Of a stretch of DNA of 64,000 nucleotides, positions 22,346 to 34,435 are shown one piece after another; the stretch's first letter is position 1; each line of letters opens with the position of its first letter. Below the pieces are notes generated by a model. The model was not told the origin of the DNA. It saw only the letters and a program-made list of their open reading frames with translations, and searched no databases. The stretch is taken from assembly GCA_022495995.1 (NCBI GenBank), contig JAFEMH010001473.1:1-64000 (forward strand), in the 5' to 3' direction. The DNA comes from Adenophora triphylla var. japonica. Taxonomy: Eukaryota > Streptophyta > Magnoliopsida > Asterales > Campanulaceae. The position numbers were made by a program, and so were the translations under genes.

Positions 22346-23379
22346 CTGATCGCCGCCAAACAAAGCCGGCCGACAACCATGGACAAGCTCCAGCAGTAAC
22401 CTCGGCAAGATTCGTGAGGCCTCAAGCCAAATCCCGTCCGAAGAGCATTCCTCGACACACCGCCCCCGCCGGATCCACAACCACCACTATTCACAATGAA
22501 TTTTGGTTCGGAAAACCCCTCTTGGCGGAAGAATTCGAAAACTCTCTCGTCAACACTCCCGCCTTCAACAAGCGGGACGAGTCCGCATTCGAGCTAGTAA
22601 TGCCCAAGACAAAAGCAAGAGACTCCGCAGACGATGCTTGGGACGAACCACCGCTCCACCTCGCTTCTTCAAAGAAGAAATCGAGATGCCGGATCTAATC
22701 GATTTTGTTTCGATAACTCGTGATAGCAATGATCGGGAACGGTGACATAAAGCCTTTCAAGCCCCATCTCCTATCAAGCTCATTGCCACTCAATAACCGG
22801 GCCACATTCTCCGGACCTACCGCCAGAAAAAGGACATGATCGAACAACTTGGTCTCGACCCTCGAGTCCTAGAGTCTAGTGTCAAAACTCATCCCGAGTC
22901 CATTAGCTTTGAATTTGAGTCTCTCGAGTCATCCGATGGCCTCACGCCGAAGATTACGAACTCATTGCCAATAATGTATTCCCGTATGCTCTTAATGAAT
23001 GCTTCGATCTTTCCGAGTATCTCTCATTGCATCTTTAACAACCGATAAATTAACTAACACACAAACAGCTAATAACGATTCACTTGATAAAGAAGCGTAC
23101 ACATTAAACGAACAATACATTAAGCACATCTTTAAGCATGTTGTCAAACGAGAGAAAAACCGGGCCCAAGCCGCCGAGGAGGTTTTAACCAAAGTGAATT
23201 TGGGAACCGCCGAAGAGCCAAAAGAGACGCAAATCGGAAGTTTCTTCACCGGCACAGAGCAAGACGCATTGATCGCACCGCTCAAAGAGTTCGTGGATGT
23301 GTTCGCTTGGTCTTACCGAGACATGCCCGGATTAGATCCTAACATTGTAGAGCACCGGATCCCTCAATCCCGAGGCTAA
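22346..23379 (+). pseudogene. Protease-RT linker region of element A
   Basis: Degenerate coding sequence matching the linker in B (39833-40690). The best-kept part (about 23140-23345) encodes RAQAAEE, NLGTAEEPKETQIGSFF and DVFAWSYRDMPGLDP, which in B leads directly into reverse transcriptase. Confidence 0.75.
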
Positions 23380-24127
23380 GCCCATCAAGAAAAAGCTACG
23401 CCGAATCAAGCCGTAATGGTCTTTACAAGTCAAAGAGGAGATCGAAAAATGCTCCGCGTCGGCTTCATCGTGGTGATCGAGTACCCCACATGGCTCTCCA
23501 ATATCGTCACTGGCCACCAAGGCCAATGGAAAAGTACGCCGCTGCGTGACTTCCGAGATCTCAACAAAGCAAGTCCCAAGGACGATTTTTCCACTACCCA
23601 ACATCGACATGTTGGTAGACACTACAACCAATTCTCGAAGTCAAGTCCTTCGTGGACGGTTTTTGCCGGTTACAATCAGATCAAGATGGCCGAAGAAGAC
23701 CAAGAAAAGACATTTTCACAACCCCTGGGAACCTATCACACACGCAATGCCGTTCGACTAAAGAACGCCGGGGTTACCTACCAACGGGCAAAGAACCGCC
23801 CTTCTTCCACGATATGATCCACAAAGAGATCGAAGTGTACGTCGATGACATGATCGTTCACTCAAAGGGATCGACGGACAACACCTCGCGCACTCGAGAA
23901 AATTCTTCAATCGCCTCCGAAAACACTCAATGAGGCTTAACCCCGCCAAATGCACATTTGGGGTTAGCCGAGGCAAGGTTTTGGGATACATGGTCACCGA
24001 GAGAGGCATCGAGGTGGATCCTCAAAAGATCAAAGCTATCATCGAAATGAGACCACCGCAAACTCGCACAGAGGTGAAAAGCTTCATGGGCCGCCCGCAA
24101 TATATCGCCCGCTCGTCAACCAATTGA
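23380..24127 (+). pseudogene. Reverse transcriptase of element A
   Basis: Ty3/gypsy reverse transcriptase, recognisable in shifting frames: VIEYPTWLSNIV, DFRDLNKASPKDDF, the catalytic YVDDMIVHSKG (near 23838) and LNPAKCTFGVSRGKVLGYMV. Compared with B there are at least five frameshifts, mostly single-base losses. In an active element this enzyme copies the RNA genome to DNA inside the virus-like particle. Confidence 0.9.
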
Positions 24128-24600
24128 CCTCTATGTGCGAGCCAATCTTCAAGCCGATGAAGAAGAACGCCGACATCGAATGGAACTCGTAATGCCAAGA
24201 TGCCTTTGAAAAATAAAGCATACCTTGTGAGTCCTCCGATTCTCTCGTCCTCCCCACGAGGAAAAGCCACTGTTGCTATACCTAACCGTGACCGACACCG
24301 CAGCTTGGAGCCATGCTCGTCAAGAAAAGAAGGAGTCACGGGTCGAAAGCGCCATCTACTTCGTCTGGCCGAAAGTTTCAAGGCAAATAACTCAATTACT
24401 CGCCTCGAAAACCTCAAGCGCAGCTCGTATGGGTTGTCGGGAAACTACGGCACTACATGCAGCCGCACACGCACACTTGGTTTCCAAAATGGACCTGGCC
24501 AAGTACCTCTTCGACAAACCATCTCTCGTCAATGAGGCTCGCCAAATGGTCTTTCTTCCTAGCGGAATTTGACATCAAGTACGTAAACCAAAAGTCAATC
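24128..24600 (+). pseudogene. RNase H of element A
   Basis: Follows reverse transcriptase as in B. Matches include the segment around PPILSSP/LLYLTVTDTAAWS, FVWPKVSRQ, and LAKYLFDKP then LAKWSFFLAEFDIKY near 24500-24580, with several frameshifts. Confidence 0.8.
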
Positions 24601-25080
24601 AAGGGACGGGCCATGGCCGAACAACCGGCCGATTTCCCAACCGACGAGGCTCGAGGCCCCGAACCACAATTTCCAGACGAGGGAATCTTCGCAATCGAAG
24701 GCGAAAACCGATGGCAACCGTTCTTCGACGGAGCGGCCAACCAAAAGGGAAACGGCATCGGTATGCTCTGTGGATCCCAAGGACGAGCACACCCCAATTG
24801 CTATAAAGCTCAATTTCGAGGTAACCAACAATGCCGCCGAATATGAAGCTCGCACAGCCGGGACTACAAGCCGCACTCGAGAGGAATGTCCAAACTCGAA
24901 GTTTATGGGACTCACTTGATCATCAACCAAGTCTCCAACAAGTGGAAAACCATAGACCCGGCTTGCAAAAATACCATGCTCGCATAGAGGACCTCATCAC
25001 ACAATTCGAAGAGGTCACCTTCCATTACTTGCCAAGAGACCGAAACAGTTTGCAGATGCCTTAGCCACCTTCGCTTCCTC
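24601..25080 (+). pseudogene. Second (archaeal-type) RNase H of element A
   Basis: A second RNase H after the first is a hallmark of the Tat/Ogre lineage. Visible blocks: FFDGAANQKGNGIGM (near 24721-24765, with the first Asp), a frame-shifted segment matching TNNTAEYEA, LERNV, and FHYLPRDRNS near 25020. Multiple frameshifts. Confidence 0.85.
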
Positions 25081-26450
25081 AGGAAATCCCCGAAGGAAAA
25101 GCAATCAAACCCTTCAAAGCTCTGGACGAAAGGAAATTCCCGCCACTGTTGTGAGATCGAACCAACCTAAGCCCGTCAATGAGCCATGGTATAACCAGAT
25201 TTTCCAATACCTCAAGAGCGGGAAACCACCTTCATGAACAAGGAAGACCCACACACGTAGGGGTCAAAACCAAGAGCATCATGGCCCTAAAACGCCTTCG
25301 CCTCTCACTTCGTCATCCTCGGGGACATGTTATACAAGAAACGCTACCACGGGCCACTCCTACGCCGCACGCCCAAGAAGAAGCAAGCAAGTTCATGAAC
25401 GAAGTCCACAATGGGGCTTGCGGTCCCCACATGAACGCCGAGCCCCGATGCAAATCATTCTCGTGGATGGGCTACTACCGGATCTCCATGGAGGCGCATT
25501 GCATCCACTTTGTCCGAAGCCGCGACAAGTGCCAACGGTTCTCCAACCTCAATCATCTACCACCCCACGATCTCTACCGCATGACTACACCTCGCCCTTC
25601 GCCACTGGGAATTGACGTCATCGGGAAAATCGCTCCGCCAGCAAAGAATCTGGCCACGAGTTCATCTTAGTAGCCATCGACTACTTCACCAAATGGGTCG
25701 GCCAAGTCCTACAAGGTACTCACCTCCAAGAAGGTCGCGCATTTCCTCAAAGAAAACATCATCTCGCCGATACGGCATCCCAAATGAGGTCATATCGTAC
25801 AACGGCTCACACTTCAAGGAATTCGACTGCATCGCCGGCTGAATTCAAGATCACACGTCACAAATCTTCTCCCTACCGGCCACAAACAAACGGCGCCGTG
25901 GAAGCAAAGAAACAAAACCTCGAACGGATCATCCGAAAATGACCACCCGAGGACGAGATTGGCCCGAGAAGCCGCACCTTGCACTTTGGGGCTACCGCAC
26001 ATCGGGCCGAATGTACCCACGGGAGAAACCCCATTTGCCCCGACATACGGGATGGAAGCAAAGCCCTTCCCATCGAGCTAGAAATTCCCTCACTCCGAGT
26101 GCCGCTGAAAATGACATCAACGAAGTCGAATGGCTCCGAAGCCGACATGACGAATTGGCTCGCTAGACGAGCGACGACTAAAGGCCATGGAACACGTCCG
26201 AGCCTATCAAAGCAGATGGCTAGAGCTTTCGACAAGAAAGTCAAATCCCGAGACATCGTGAAGGTGACCTTGTACTCAAAGAAAAGCCTCCCACTCGAAC
26301 CAACCCACCGGGAAAATGGGAACCCACATGGATCGGCCCTTTCGTGGTTCAAAAGATCTTCTCCTGAGGCGCCATGAAGCCGATGCACCTAGACGGCAAT
26401 CCCTTCATGAATCCAAATAACTAAGCAAACTTCGCAGATACTTCGCCTAA
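25081..26450 (+). pseudogene. Integrase of element A
   Basis: Zinc-binding N-terminal part (NGACGPHMN; HCIHFVRSRDKCQRFSNLNH, about 25408-25555), then the core with TPRPSPLGIDVIGKI (first Asp), a frame-shifted second-Asp segment (near 25785-25805), and the NGAVEA-type segment near 25890. The C-terminal part extends to about 26450, ending near LRRYFA. Many frameshifts and stops. Function in an intact element is insertion of the cDNA into chromosomes. Confidence 0.85.
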
Positions 26451-26491
26451 AGAAGAACAAACTGGCATCTCTTGGCACTCCATGTAGTGTC

Positions 26492-26554
26492 GAACTACGT
26501 GCACTCCGAGCCCTCTAGTCCTGGGGAACGTAGGCAACCTTAATTGGTCCGGTC
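26492..26554 (+). ncRNA. Candidate structured motif, copy A-1 (after integrase)
   Basis: GAACTACG ... CGTAGG outer pairing; the inner stem is CCC/GGG, the second hairpin ACC/GGT, then 'ccggtc'. It lies just after the integrase remnant, as the equivalent copy does in B (51782). Confidence 0.6.
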
Positions 26555-26754
26555 TAAAAATACACAAAAAGTCAAAAGTTTGAATGTCAATCAAGACCTC
26601 CATCAAGCTACGCACTTTTCAAGAACACGCCCCAGCCACCTTGACTCAAGTCAAACGACGGCGGCAACATCAAAGGACATCCGAGGGTCACTCAAAGATC
26701 AAACGACCGACTCATGTCCGCTTCCAAGCCAGGGCTTGTCTTCGCCTCACGCGC

Positions 26755-26900
26755 TTCAAAAAAAAAAAAAAAAAAAAAAAAAGAGCTCGAGCAAGGGCTC
26801 ACAAAAAAAAAAAAAAAAAAAAAAAAGAGCTCGAGCAAGGGCTCACAAAAAAAAAAAAAAAGAGAGCTCGAGCAAGGGCTCACAAAAAAAAAAAAGAAGC
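26755..26900 (+). repeat. Poly(A) runs alternating with a 20-bp unit
   Basis: Runs of about 12-25 A are separated by three copies of 'gagctcgagcaagggctcac', which has GAGC/GCTC arms. Lys-rich open frames here come from the A runs and are not genes. C (4087-4130) has a related A-tract segment. Confidence 0.9.
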
Positions 26901-27299
26901 TCAAAGCGTAAGCCGCGAAATTGAGGTCAAGAGCCCGACGCCAACAAGAGGCAAGGAAGCTACGAAAAGACCGTCAAAACGACTTGTCAAGGGAGCATTC
27001 AACCTCTCACCAAGCACAAAGCCTCAAGAAAGGGGATTGCCGCTGTGGCCTGCATCGTCACTCCGCGAATGCAAATGTAAAAGTCCAAAGATGGACGCCG
27101 ACAAAGTGCACAACAAGCAAAGGCAAACAAAAGATCTTGCGTCTCGACAAAGCTTTAAAAGTAAATCACAAATCACTAACGGTTACAACATTTCTTGATG
27201 AGTTCAAGCACGGTCTACTCTCAAGTTCACAACATGCTAAAAGACAAATTTTAATACATTTAACTAATAATGTGTTTGCAATGCAATGAATGGATACCT
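26901..27299. other. Non-coding spacer of element A
   Basis: No gene seen. The segment near 27195 ('gatgagttcaagcacg') is shared with B near 51950, so this is the conserved spacer between integrase and the antisense gene. Confidence 0.5.
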
Positions 27300-28816
27300 A
27301 GGAGGTCATTCCGCGCCATCTCGCGCTTGTCCCCTCGCCATTCTTTCCTTTCTTCCCTCGTCCCCTAGCGAGCCTTCTTTCGCTCCACGTGAACCAACTC
27401 GCGTCTCTCGCCCGAGATCCGGGTCCTCCCCGTAGAGTCAAATAATCCAAGAGCTCTCGTGGCTTCATTCGCCCGTGCTTCGGCTCGGATCTCCTCCTCG
27501 CGAGTCCGTAAAAGAGGACCTCTCCCCGTCGGCCGGTCAACTCTAGTCTCGTAGTCAAACAAAGCGTCTCCCGTCACATCCAAAGGGTCGACTGTGCTTC
27601 GCACTCCTAAGGCAATAGCTACTACGGCAACCGGTCCTGCAATTGCCGCACGCCCGCTCTCCAAGACCACTGGGATCGCCCAACATGCCGCTTCATACCA
27701 AAGCCGTATACCGAGCCGTCAATACAACGCTCCCGACGTCTAAGGAGTACCACAGAGGGAAAGCGGAATACTTCCATACCCTCGTAAAATACAAGAAGGC
27801 ACTGAGCCGCCATACAAAGAGGAACTACCTCCGCAGTAGCAAGGTCATCCCACCCCAACAAAGGCTCCCGCTTCATCCCAAACCGCCGGAAACAAGCGAC
27901 GGAATATAGAAGGAGGACCAAGACAAACCCGGAACTCGACAACGTAGGACCCTTCCCCGCAAGATCCTCCCGGTCTCAATCCTCCAGCCAAGGAACCCAC
28001 CAAAGGATCCGATGCGTACCAAGCCGTGCCATCCATCTCTCCCAAAGTGACCGATCCATATCCAACACAAGAGGTCGCCGAGCAAATGACCACGGCTAAA
28101 CGACGTCTGAGCCTCTGGCATGGCCTCGAAGTCTCTCTCGCAGCCCACAAGGTGAGCAAAGCGGGGCTTCCCCTCTCATAAAACGATCCCCGCCGCGACG
28201 GTCGATACCACGAAGAGTCTCCCCAAAGACCAACGGGACAATATCCTCTCCAGCTCCGCAAAGGCTCCTACCACATCTAGCAAAGCGCCATCACAAATGC
28301 CAAGGGAACTCGACCGTAAAAGCGTCGCCATCACGCACAAGGCAAATACATCCCAAGAGACGTCACTCATCATCAACCATGAACCGCTCCGCAGCTCGAA
28401 ATGTCGATATGACCCGAATCAAGGATCATGCCCCGCACTTCTTCCAACGGCACGAAGAAAGTCCGCAAGCTTCACGCTCACAAAGAAGACCACCAATCAA
28501 AGGAAGCGAGATGGCCTCCACCTCCTGGCCCTCCAATCAAAGCCCGAAAATCCTCAAAAGTGGGCACCATTTCATTATAGGAGAAACAAGACACGTGCCT
28601 CCTAACATCCTGCAACTTCGCGGCAGCCCGCAACAAATCCCAATCAGAACCAACTCCTTAAAAGACCAAACCGAGCAAAGACGAAACCTTACCTCGAAAG
28701 CCCGTCTCGATGCCTCATACGGCGCCGCATCCACGTTTTCAACCGCTCAAGGAAGTGTGCTTGCCTCTCCCGCGAAAGCCTCGGCAAAATTCTAGGGACG
28801 TACGAAGAATCCATGG
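27300..28816 (-). pseudogene. Antisense ORF of element A, DUF7745/plant-mobile-domain-like
   Basis: Minus-strand gene, opposite to gag-pol, starting at ATG 28816. Although broken by frameshifts, it aligns throughout with the antisense gene of B (52133-53697): the DWDLLRAA block, then RHVSCFSYNEMVPTFEDFRAL here against RHVFTLSYNDLTPTIEDFRAL in B, then GSPALLTLW against GSPIILSLW, and a charged, basic C-terminus in both. This resembles the plant-mobile-domain-like DUF7745 family, as far as I recognise it. Antisense ORFs between pol and the 3' LTR are reported for Tat-lineage elements; their function is not established. Two GGTCCGTACGGACC-type palindromes lie 115-160 bp upstream of the ATG, with a TATA-like 'ataaat' near 28905 between them. 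Confidence 0.75.
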
Positions 28817-28930
28817 CAAAAATGGAGGTTCCTAGAGAAAATGGGGAAGAAAGCTCGAAAATGGCCGCAAATGGGGAAATGAGGAAGAACCAAGACCGGA
28901 AAGCATTTATGTCCTTCCCAAAGCAAGGTT

Positions 28931-28977
28931 GGTCCGTACGGACCTCTTTTTGCATGCTAAGTATGTCCGTACGGACC
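28931..28977. promoter_or_regulatory. Palindrome pair upstream of the antisense DUF7745-like ORF of A
   Basis: GGTCCGTACGGACC (28931-28944) and TGTCCGTACGGACC (28964-28977), both followed by 'tctttttgc' or 'tccttgc'. They lie 115 and 148 bp upstream of the minus-strand ATG at 28816. These are the same palindromes as in the A LTRs, with similar spacing between pair members (33 bp here, 30 bp in the LTR). Confidence 0.75.
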
Positions 28978-29326
28978 TCCTTGCAAATGTAACCCATTTC
29001 CCCAAAGAAACAAGCATAAAAGCCACCGTCCTCAAGAAACCTTGCTCCAAATCGCCCAAACACCGGCCAAAGCCATTCCCGCAAACAAACACTACCCACA
29101 AACACACTCTCACCACGTGGCATGTACAAAAATAAAAAATAATAATAGCAACAATTTCTAGGACAAATCCCGGAATCACAAAAAATGACATTACATCTTA
29201 AAATAAAATACCGTTTGCCACGCAAATACATGTGTTTTATTACAGTACCAATAAATGTCTCGTTGCTAAACAAAAAAAAAGGAGGGATATGAAAAGAGGG
29301 AAAGCAAATGAATACTAATCGAATCC

Positions 29327-32292
29327 TCAAAGATCATCATCCTCGCCAAGGTCCTCCAAAGAGAAGTCGGGCATCCCAAATAACTCGCCCGTCACATCCT
29401 CGTCGTCTGAATACCGAGCACCCGCCGAGGCTCCCACGAAAAGTACTCAAGGATCAAATCCGGCGAAAGGATCAAAGAAGGAAGGCTCGAGGAACCCTCA
29501 CCCCGTGCGCCATGCGGAGGCATGAACCGATAAAAGGGCCGCTCCTCGAAGGCCCCGCAGCCTCCCGAAGATGTCCCGCATCCATGCTATGCCGCCTCAA
29601 AGGTCCCTCCCCGCTGCGGCTCCGCCGGCTCTAGGCGGAGGAACGCTCCACGTAATGCCTCGAAGGCATAGGCTCGTACGCCGGCACACGACGCGAAGAC
29701 CGGCAGACACCTTCGACGCCATCTTCTTAGCGAAGGAGCGCATCGCCACGTAACGGCGAGTCAAAGCATATCGTAGGCTCTCCCCGGACTCGCACCAACA
29801 AGAAGCCAAGGAAACGCTCATCAAATGCAGCTTATACTCAACAACAAAAAGAGAAAATGCGTAAAAGATGCCAAGATGGAAAAGAGTAAGCACACTCACC
29901 GATCTATCTGGGTCCACTCAGATGCAAGCAGAGCTCGCTCCGAACGGCATGCACACCCTCCTCTCGATCCGTCCCCGCGGACGTACGTGAAATCCGGTCC
30001 CGCATCGGAACCTCTGGGAGCTCGCGGGCGCCCTCTCTCCCGCGCCGCACTCGCGGCGTCCTCGCCCTTCTCTCCTCACGAAGGCCCCGTACTCCTCTCC
30101 ATACAAGATGAACTCCTCGGCGCCGACACCGCCAAGGTACCTCTCAAATCAAGCACGTCCATGTCCCGGAATCAAGCATCCCAAAGGGAGGGTCCTCTGA
30201 GCCACGGAAGCACACCGGGGCCATGCCGCGTAAGACTCCGCTCCCCTGTACATGACATCACAAGTCAAGCCCCGCAAAGATCTTCCGCCGCGCCGTCACC
30301 TCGGGAGCCTCAAACTCATCCCCTCATACCGAGCCCACGGGAACAAGACGAACCCTCACGGCTATCCTCTCCGCACGCTCCCGCACATCCCCGTAGGCGA
30401 TGGTGAGCTTCCCCGCCGGGTCCTCCTCTTCCTCGCCGTACGAGCCCATCCCAAAGATAGCAGGTACGCAAAGAATGTACTCTGGATCTCTATCCCACGG
30501 GAAGCACCGGAAAACCTCATAAAACCACACCCGTGACAAAAACAGAGAAGGCTCAAGGCAAAAGAAAATGGAGAAATGACAAGTTGCTAAATCAAAACAA
30601 AGAATAAACTCATACCTCCAGAGCAAAGTCAAACATGTGCCAACGAATCGGCCACCTCGCTAAACCGGTCCAAGGAGAAGTAGAGCTCACCAAGCCTCGC
30701 TCGCCCCAAGCAATGTCGTTGCACCCTATCCAGATCGGGCCAAGCTCTCCAACAGCAAAGGGAGCCGCGGTCGCGTGGTTCGAGAACAAAGTCTCTGACA
30801 AGGCATACCACAAGAAGGAGCGCGCTAACCGCTCCGTCGCCACCCGGCCGGTCCCCGGATGTAGGCCCCACACCGGCCGTAATCTTCACTTCCACGTCAC
30901 TATACAAAGATGCCTGTGCCCTCGCGAGGACGAGGCTCAAAGCCCAACAGCTCGGTCCGCAACCATCATCGAGATCATATCTTCCACCGCACAGCCCTCC
31001 TTCAAGGAGAGCCCGGTAATAGCAAAGCAAAATCAGCTGGGCTGCCACCGTCACCTCGCCCCCACCAGTGGAAGGTGTGGGTGGTATCCCACCAATACTG
31101 CATAAACCCAGAAGACACTCTTGTTCTTCCTCGTGTCGTACACTCCACCTGTGTTCTCAACGAACACACCTGTGCCGTAAGCATAAACCAGCCTCCGAGG
31201 ACTCGGCCTACCGTCCACGGAAATATCAGCATCCGCCGCCATAGCTTCCACAAATGCCTCGAGCGATCCCCGAAGTCTTTCATCCTTCGCCTTCCCGCCA
31301 TAAGCTCCCGCATCCCGCAGTAAACACAAAGAAAGGTACGTCAATCACAAGCATTTAATATAAAGGCACATATAACCCGTCACAAAACACGGCACATATT
31401 GCACATAATTTTCACATACATTATACATATAATTTTTCCATGTAACCCGTCACAAAACACGGCACACAATGCACATAATTTTCACATATATCATGCATAT
31501 AATTTTTCCCATGCAGTCCGTCACAAAAACACGGCACACATTGTACACATTTTCTCAAAAGAAAAAAAGGGGGGGGGATTAAACCCTACACGACACATTT
31601 TCAAAAAAAAAGATCCGTCCCAACACGGCAAAGGCACATATAATCCGTCCCAACACGGCACATATTGCACATATTTTCCCCACAGAGTCCGTCACCCAAA
31701 AACACGGCACGACACATATGCATAACACAAAAAAAAAATCCGTCCCTACACGGCACACACTTTCACATATAACCCGTCACAAAACACGGCACGTGTCACT
31801 TTTTTTTTCACAAAATTTATCACTACACGATAATTTTTCTCACAATGTACATACATAAATAGCATTAGGTACAAAACACCAAAGCATGCAATTCACTAGA
31901 TAGGCACTTTATTTTCACAAATAAGAGCTAATCTACACATTTCTGCACAAAATACACATACCCACAATTTTTACATGTCCATTTTCAACAATTCATCAAG
32001 AATTTCACAAAAAGGCATAAAATAATAACAAAAAATTCAAAAATGCGAAAAACTAAAACCTAGTTCTAGCATTCAAAAATTCGAGCAGTGGAATCAAAAC
32101 GGAGAATGCATTTCTTACCTCCCCGACGTTCATGGAGCGACGATTGTGCACCTCCGATTCGGATACAAAACATCCGGGTTCTTCGAAGATGGAACGAACG
32201 AAATCCAATTCCTTTGAGCTCCATTCGCCGCTCAACCACTTCCCGATCGCGCTGACGACGACTCCTTCGAGATCCTTCACCATGGCAAACAT
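29327..32292 (-). pseudogene. Second antisense gene of element A, probably multi-exon
   Basis: I do not recognise the family. On the minus strand, an ORF starts at ATG 32292 and reads to a good splice donor GAG|GTAAGA (exon end 32119). Coding-like sequence continues at about 31310-30619, ending in another donor-like GAG|GTATGAG, then at about 30510-29900 to a GTGAGT, and 29820-29327. The last segment ends at TGA 29327-29329 with an acidic tail (LFGMPDFSLEDLGEDDDL). Acceptors are unclear, and frameshifts are present. The putative first intron (31330-32118) holds AT-rich repeats. Two palindromes lie 139 and 169 bp upstream of the ATG. It could be a captured plant gene or a lineage-specific extra ORF. 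Confidence 0.5.
31380..31810. repeat. Irregular 'acccgtcacaaaacacggca' repeats
   Basis: About eight irregular copies of 'cccgtcacaaaacacggcac' or 'ccgtcccaacacggcac', separated by AT-rich 'acataattttcacat' spacers of 20-40 bp. Each core has CCGT/ACGG arms. They lie inside the putative first intron of the antisense gene. Confidence 0.85.
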
Positions 32293-32430
32293 TCAAGCAA
32301 AAATCTTTGATTTTGGTTAACAATGGAGGTTTTTTTTCTCTCTCTCGCCCGGTTTACGCCCGAAGAAGAAGGAATGGGGAAGGGCTCGGCCATTTAAACC
32401 TGGTCAAAGCCTCGAATCAGAAACCAAAGT

Positions 32431-32474
32431 GGTCCGTACGGACCTCTTTGCAACTGTGTTGGTCCGTACTGACC
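32431..32474. promoter_or_regulatory. Palindrome pair upstream of the second antisense gene of A
   Basis: GGTCCGTACGGACC (32431-32444) and a one-base variant GGTCCGTACTGACC (32461-32474), spaced 30 bp start to start exactly as in the LTR. They lie 139 and 169 bp upstream of the minus-strand ATG at 32292. A TATA-like 'tttaaat' is read on the minus strand near 32395. Confidence 0.75.
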
Positions 32475-32578
32475 TCTTGCAAGGGTGGCCAAATTACTTT
32501 CCCCGCTCTTATAATCTTTGCCCTCGGCTGTCCTAAGGCTTTTTCCAAAGAAATCCAAGTGCGTAATGGTCCCTAACC

Positions 32579-33895
32579 CTTCAATTCAACCACCGGCCGT
32601 CAAGCGTAAGACCGACCTCGCCCACTTCAACGGCACCTCGCCCACTTCAACGGCAATTCAACCACCGGCCGTCAAGCGTAAGACCGGACCTCACCCACTT
32701 CAACGGCAATTCAACCACCGGCCGTCAAGCGTAAGACCGGACCTCGCCCACTTCAACGGCAATTCAACCACCGGCCGCCAAGCGTAAGACCGGACTCGCC
32801 CACTTCAACGGCAATTCAACCACCGGCCGTCAAGCGTAAGACCGGACCTCGCCCACTTCAACGGCAATTCAACACCTCGCCCACTTCAACGGCAATTCAA
32901 CCACCGCCGTCAAGCGTAAGACCGACTCTCGCCCACTTCAACGGCAATTCAACCACCGGCCGTCAAGCGTAAGACCGGACCTCGCCAACTTCAACGGCAA
33001 TTCAACCACCGGCCGTCAAGCGTAAGACCGGACTCGCCCACTTCAACGGCAATTCAACCACCGGCCGTCAAGCGTAAGACCGGACTCTCGCCCACTTCAA
33101 CGGCAATTCAACCACCGGCCGTCAAGCGTAAGACCGGACTCGCCCACTTCAACGGCAATTCAACCACCGCCGTCAAGCGTAAGACCGGACTCGCCCACTT
33201 CAACGGCAATTCAACCACCGGCCGTCAAGCGTAAGACCGGACTCGCCCACTTCAACGGCAATTCAACCACCGGCCGCTGTCGTAAGACCGGACCTCGCCC
33301 ACTTCAACGGCAATTCAACCACCGGCCGTCAAGCGTAAGACCGGACCTCGCCCACTTCAACGGCAATTCAACCACCGGCCGTCAAGCGTAAGACCGGTCC
33401 TCGCCCACTTCAACGGCAATTCAACCACCGGCCGTAAGCGTAAGACCGGTCCTCGCCCACTTCAACGGCAATTCAACCACCGGCCGTAAGCGTAAGACCG
33501 GACTCGCCCACTTCAACGGCAATTCAACCACCGGCCGTCAAGCGTAAGACCGGACTCTCGCCCACTTCAACGGCAATTCAACCACCGGCCGTCGAGCGTA
33601 AGACCGGACCTCGCCCACTTCAACGGCAAATCAACCACCGGCCGTCGCCGTAAGACCGGTCTCGCCCACTTCAACGGCAATTCAACCACCGGCCGTCAAG
33701 CGTAAGACCGGACCTCTCCCATTTCAACGGCAATTCAACCACCGGCCGTCAAGCGTAAGACCGGACCTCGCCCATTTCAACGGCAATTCAACCACCGGCC
33801 GTCAAGCGTAAGACCGGACCTCGCCCACTTCAACGGCAAATCAACCACCGGCCTTCATCGTAAGACCGGTCCTCGCCCACTCCAACGGCAATCCA
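32579..33895. repeat. Tandem array, about 53-bp unit
   Basis: About 25 copies of a unit containing 'caattcaaccaccggccgtc', 'aagcgtaagaccgg' and 'cgcccacttcaacgg'. CCGG/CCGG arms flank the 'gtcaagcgtaaga' segment. Copies are close, but many carry one- or two-base indels (accggacct / accggact / accggactct). Confidence 0.97.
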
Positions 33896-34435
33896 AGACG
33901 CCCGACGGCAATTCAAGAAGGAGCCAACACCTCCCAGCACAAATATCAAGGCACAAGACGCCTCCAAACGCTCAACGACAACTCAACCACTGGCCCTCAA
34001 AGGAGGTCCGAAGTCATCTTCCCAACAGAAAAGGGCCCCTACAAGGTCACGCATCCCCAGCAATTCAAGCACCGGGCAATGATGTAAGCCCGAATCTCGC
34101 CCACTTCAACGGCAGCGCAAGCACCGGCCATCAAAGTAAGCCCGAGCTCCTCCCCAACAAGTCAAAGGGAAGTCATACAAGACCGCATATCCTCAAAGAC
34201 CGGCCATCATCCTTGCCCACTCAACGGCAAAACAAGCACACGAAGGAGCCAACACCTCCGAGTACAAGTCCCAAGGCACGAAGCGCCTCCAAAACGCCAA
34301 ATGGTGAAGCAATCATCGACCGTCATCCTTGCCCACTTCAACGGCAGCTCAAGCACCGGCAATCATCGTAAGTCCAACCTTCTACATCAACATGCAAAAA
34401 CACAAAGGCATCTACGCCTCTCGAAGCACAAGGCA
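33896..34435. repeat. Degenerate repeat remnants in element A
   Basis: Diverged copies of the same theme, including 'caatgatgtaagcccgaa' and 'ggccatcaaagtaagcccga', matching the core of repeats in element C (9806-10310). Two copies of 'ggagccaacacctcc' are also present. Confidence 0.7.

Noticed and set aside
26544..27198. Lys-rich ORFs of up to 204 codons.
   Set aside because: Produced by poly(A) runs alternating with a 20-bp unit; no homologous protein form in C or B.
31319..32119. A precise splice acceptor for the first intron of the second antisense gene.
   Set aside because: The candidate site near 31320 reads 'ctgcggg' rather than 'ctgcag', and the next AG changes the frame, so only the donor is reported.
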